From NCBI GenBank assembly GCA_028753945.1, contig JAPNXP010000002.1, positions 8,556,001-8,620,000 of the forward strand: a DNA stretch of 64,000 nt, given 5' to 3'. Every line of letters begins with the position of its first letter. Within the stretch, counting starts at the first letter, position 1. The position numbers and the translations under genes were made by a program. A model generated the notes under the pieces. That model was not told where the DNA came from, searched no databases, and was given only the letters and a program-made list of their open reading frames with translations. Shown piece after piece: positions 62,701 to 64,000 of this stretch. The stretch is from Hexactinellida sp. DTS-2022. Lineage: Eukaryota > Porifera > Hexactinellida.

Positions 62701-64000
62701 ACTTAGTGTATTGCTTGTCTTTGCACACTTTGGTTTAACTAAAATTTGTTATATTTATTAAATATTGAGCCACACATCAACCGGCACTACCGTCAAGGCG
62801 GAGGAGCAGAGTGGTTTAACTTAAATTTGTTTTATTTATTAAATATTTATCCACACATCAACAGGAACTACCGTCCAGGCGGAGGAGCAGAGTGTTCACT
62901 TAGTGTAATGCTTGTCTTTGCACACTTTGGCTTAACTAAAATTTGTTTAATTTATTAAATATTTAGCCACACATCAACCGGCACTACCGTCAAGGCGGAG
63001 GAGCAGAGTGTTCACTTAGTGTATTGTTTGTCTTAGCACACTTTGGTTTAGCTTAAATTTGTGTTATTGATTAAATATTGAGCCACACATTAATAGGCAG
63101 TACCGTCCAGGCGGAGGAGCAGAGTGTTCACTTAGTGTATTGCTTATCTTAGAACACTTTGGTTTAACTAAAATTAGTATATTTATTAAATATTGAGACA
63201 CACATCAACAGGAACAACCGTCCAGGCGGAGGAGCAGAGTGTTCACTTAGTGTATTGCTTGTCTTTGCACACTTTGGCTTAACTAAAATTTGTTTAATTT
63301 ATTAAATATTTAGCCACACATCAACAGGCATTACCGTCCAGGCGGTGGAGCAGAGTGTTCACCTAGTGTATTGCTTGCCTTAGCACACTTTGGTTTAACT
63401 TATTAAATATTTAGCCACACATCAACAGGCATTACCGTCCAGGCGGAGGAGCAGAGTGTTCACCTAGTGTATTGCTTGCCTTAGCACACTTTGGTTTAAC
63501 TAAAATTTGTTTAATTTATTAAATATTTAGCCACACATCAACCGGCACTACCGTCAAGGCGGAGGAGCAGAGTGTTCACTTAGTGTATTGTTTGTCTTAG
63601 CACACTTTGGTTTAGCTTAAATTTGTGTTATTGATTAAATATTGAGCCACACATTAATAGGCAGTACCGTCCAGGCGGAGGAGCAGAGTGTTCACTTAGT
63701 GTATTGCTTATCTTAGAACACTTTGGTTTAACTAAAATTAGTATATTTATTAAATATTGAGACACACATCAACAGGAACAACCGTCCAGGCGGAGGAGCA
63801 GAGTGTTCACTTAGTGTATTGCTTGTCTTTGCACACTTTGGCTTAACTAAAATTTGTTTAATTTATTAAATATTTAGCCACACATCAACAGGCATTACCG
63901 TCCAGGCGGTGGAGCAGAGTGTTCACCTAGTGTATTGCTTGCCTTAGCACACTTTGGTTTAACTTATTAAATATTTAGCCACACATCAACAGGCATTACC
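53785..64000 (+). repeat. Super-repeats of 3929, 2685 and 2121 bp
   Basis: The junction steps are 877, 680, 564, 564, 680, 564 (sum 3929); 877, 680, 564, 564 (2685); 877, 680, 564 (2121); then 877, 564 to the window edge. Successive units are shorter by 680+564 bp and then by 564 bp. A rare GTGTTTTGCTTG base change occurs at about 53855 and 57784, 3929 bp apart, marking the unit start. Confidence 0.87.
55257..55357 (+). repeat. 101-bp monomer subtype (15-bp AT-tail deletion)
   Basis: The sequence passes from GGTTTAACT directly to TATTAAATATTTA, losing 15 bp of AT-rich tail. The first occurrence is at about 49706, and it then recurs 21 more times up to 63961. It is the diagnostic junction of the 564-bp HOR. 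The related 579-bp spacing at 48925-49504 lacks the deletion and looks like the parent form. Confidence 0.92.

Larger units (their letters stand above)
35723..64000 (+). repeat. Tandem satellite array, ~116-bp monomer (right part)
   Basis: The same satellite resumes in the same orientation directly after the foreign insert and runs to the right window edge without further interruption. The register is kept: the first satellite bases after the insert continue the monomer that was broken at 34805. The first 25 kb is a mosaic of older HOR types; the last 15 kb is a very uniform 564-bp HOR. I see no gene or other element in it. Confidence 0.97.
48811..64000 (+). repeat. 564-bp five-monomer HOR block, continuing past window
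   Basis: The 15-bp-deletion junction recurs 22 times between 49706 and 63961 at steps of 564, 679/680, 796 or 877 bp. The basic unit has five monomers: a 101-bp CATTACC type, a CACTACC/GTCAAGG type with GTGTTATTGATT tail, a 115-bp CATTAATAGG type, a GAGACACACATC/AACAACC type and a GGCGGTGGAG type. Longer steps add one, two or three monomers; the 877 step inserts a 116+81+116-bp cassette. The copies look almost identical, so this is the most homogeneous part of the window. No gene is present. Confidence 0.93.

Noticed and set aside
1-64000. CRISPR-like array of direct repeats
   Set aside because: Units are contiguous, with no unique spacers of constant length and no cas genes; the structure is a classical tandem satellite.

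Overview
This window is almost entirely satellite DNA. About 63.1 of 64.0 kb is one head-to-tail tandem array built on a ~116-bp monomer, all copies in the same orientation. A single unrelated stretch of about 917 bp interrupts it (about 34806-35722). The array runs off both ends of the window. I see no protein-coding gene, tRNA, rRNA, CRISPR array or origin that can be supported. The scattered 66-86 codon open frames are chance frames in the satellite or the insert: the 116-bp monomer is not a multiple of three, so frames do not run on from unit to unit. The size, uniform orientation and multi-level higher-order repeat (HOR) structure point to a eukaryotic chromosome, in centromeric, pericentromeric or other heterochromatin. 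I do not recognise the satellite family and cannot name the organism.

The monomer has two halves. One is GC-rich (about 56% over its first 50 bp: CCACACATCAAC, then CCGTCCAGGCGGAGGAGCAGAG). The other is very AT-rich (the last ~40 bp: TTTAACTAAAATTTG, then TTTATTAAATATTTA). One representative unit (491-606) is about 37% GC. Length classes of 81, 88, 101, 116, 130 and 143 bp come from internal deletions and duplications, and they act as natural markers of the HORs.

Layout: 1-5702 irregular mosaic with a 1.77-1.83 kb recurring order; 5703-10411 two copies of a 2395-bp HOR, each carrying two copies of a 52-bp foreign micro-insertion flanked by TTTAA; 10460-24570 five copies plus a fragment of a 2565-bp HOR, the third copy enlarged by 891 bp; 24571-34805 mosaic with a 1094-bp HOR block (28935-32247); 34806-35722 the foreign insert with inverted-repeat structures; 35723-48810 mosaic with a second 1094-bp block (38605-44883) and segments duplicated at distances of 11.2-17.6 kb; 48811-64000 a very homogeneous 564-bp, five-monomer HOR grouped into super-repeats of about 2040, 3929, 2685 and 2121 bp.

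Taken together the window records repeated unequal exchange and amplification. Rare events (a micro-insertion, a deletion, a homopolymer change) occur once and are then copied in fixed register. The 3' third looks the youngest. The two foreign sequences are the best leads for novelty, because in-array 'empty sites' allow their boundaries to be read directly.
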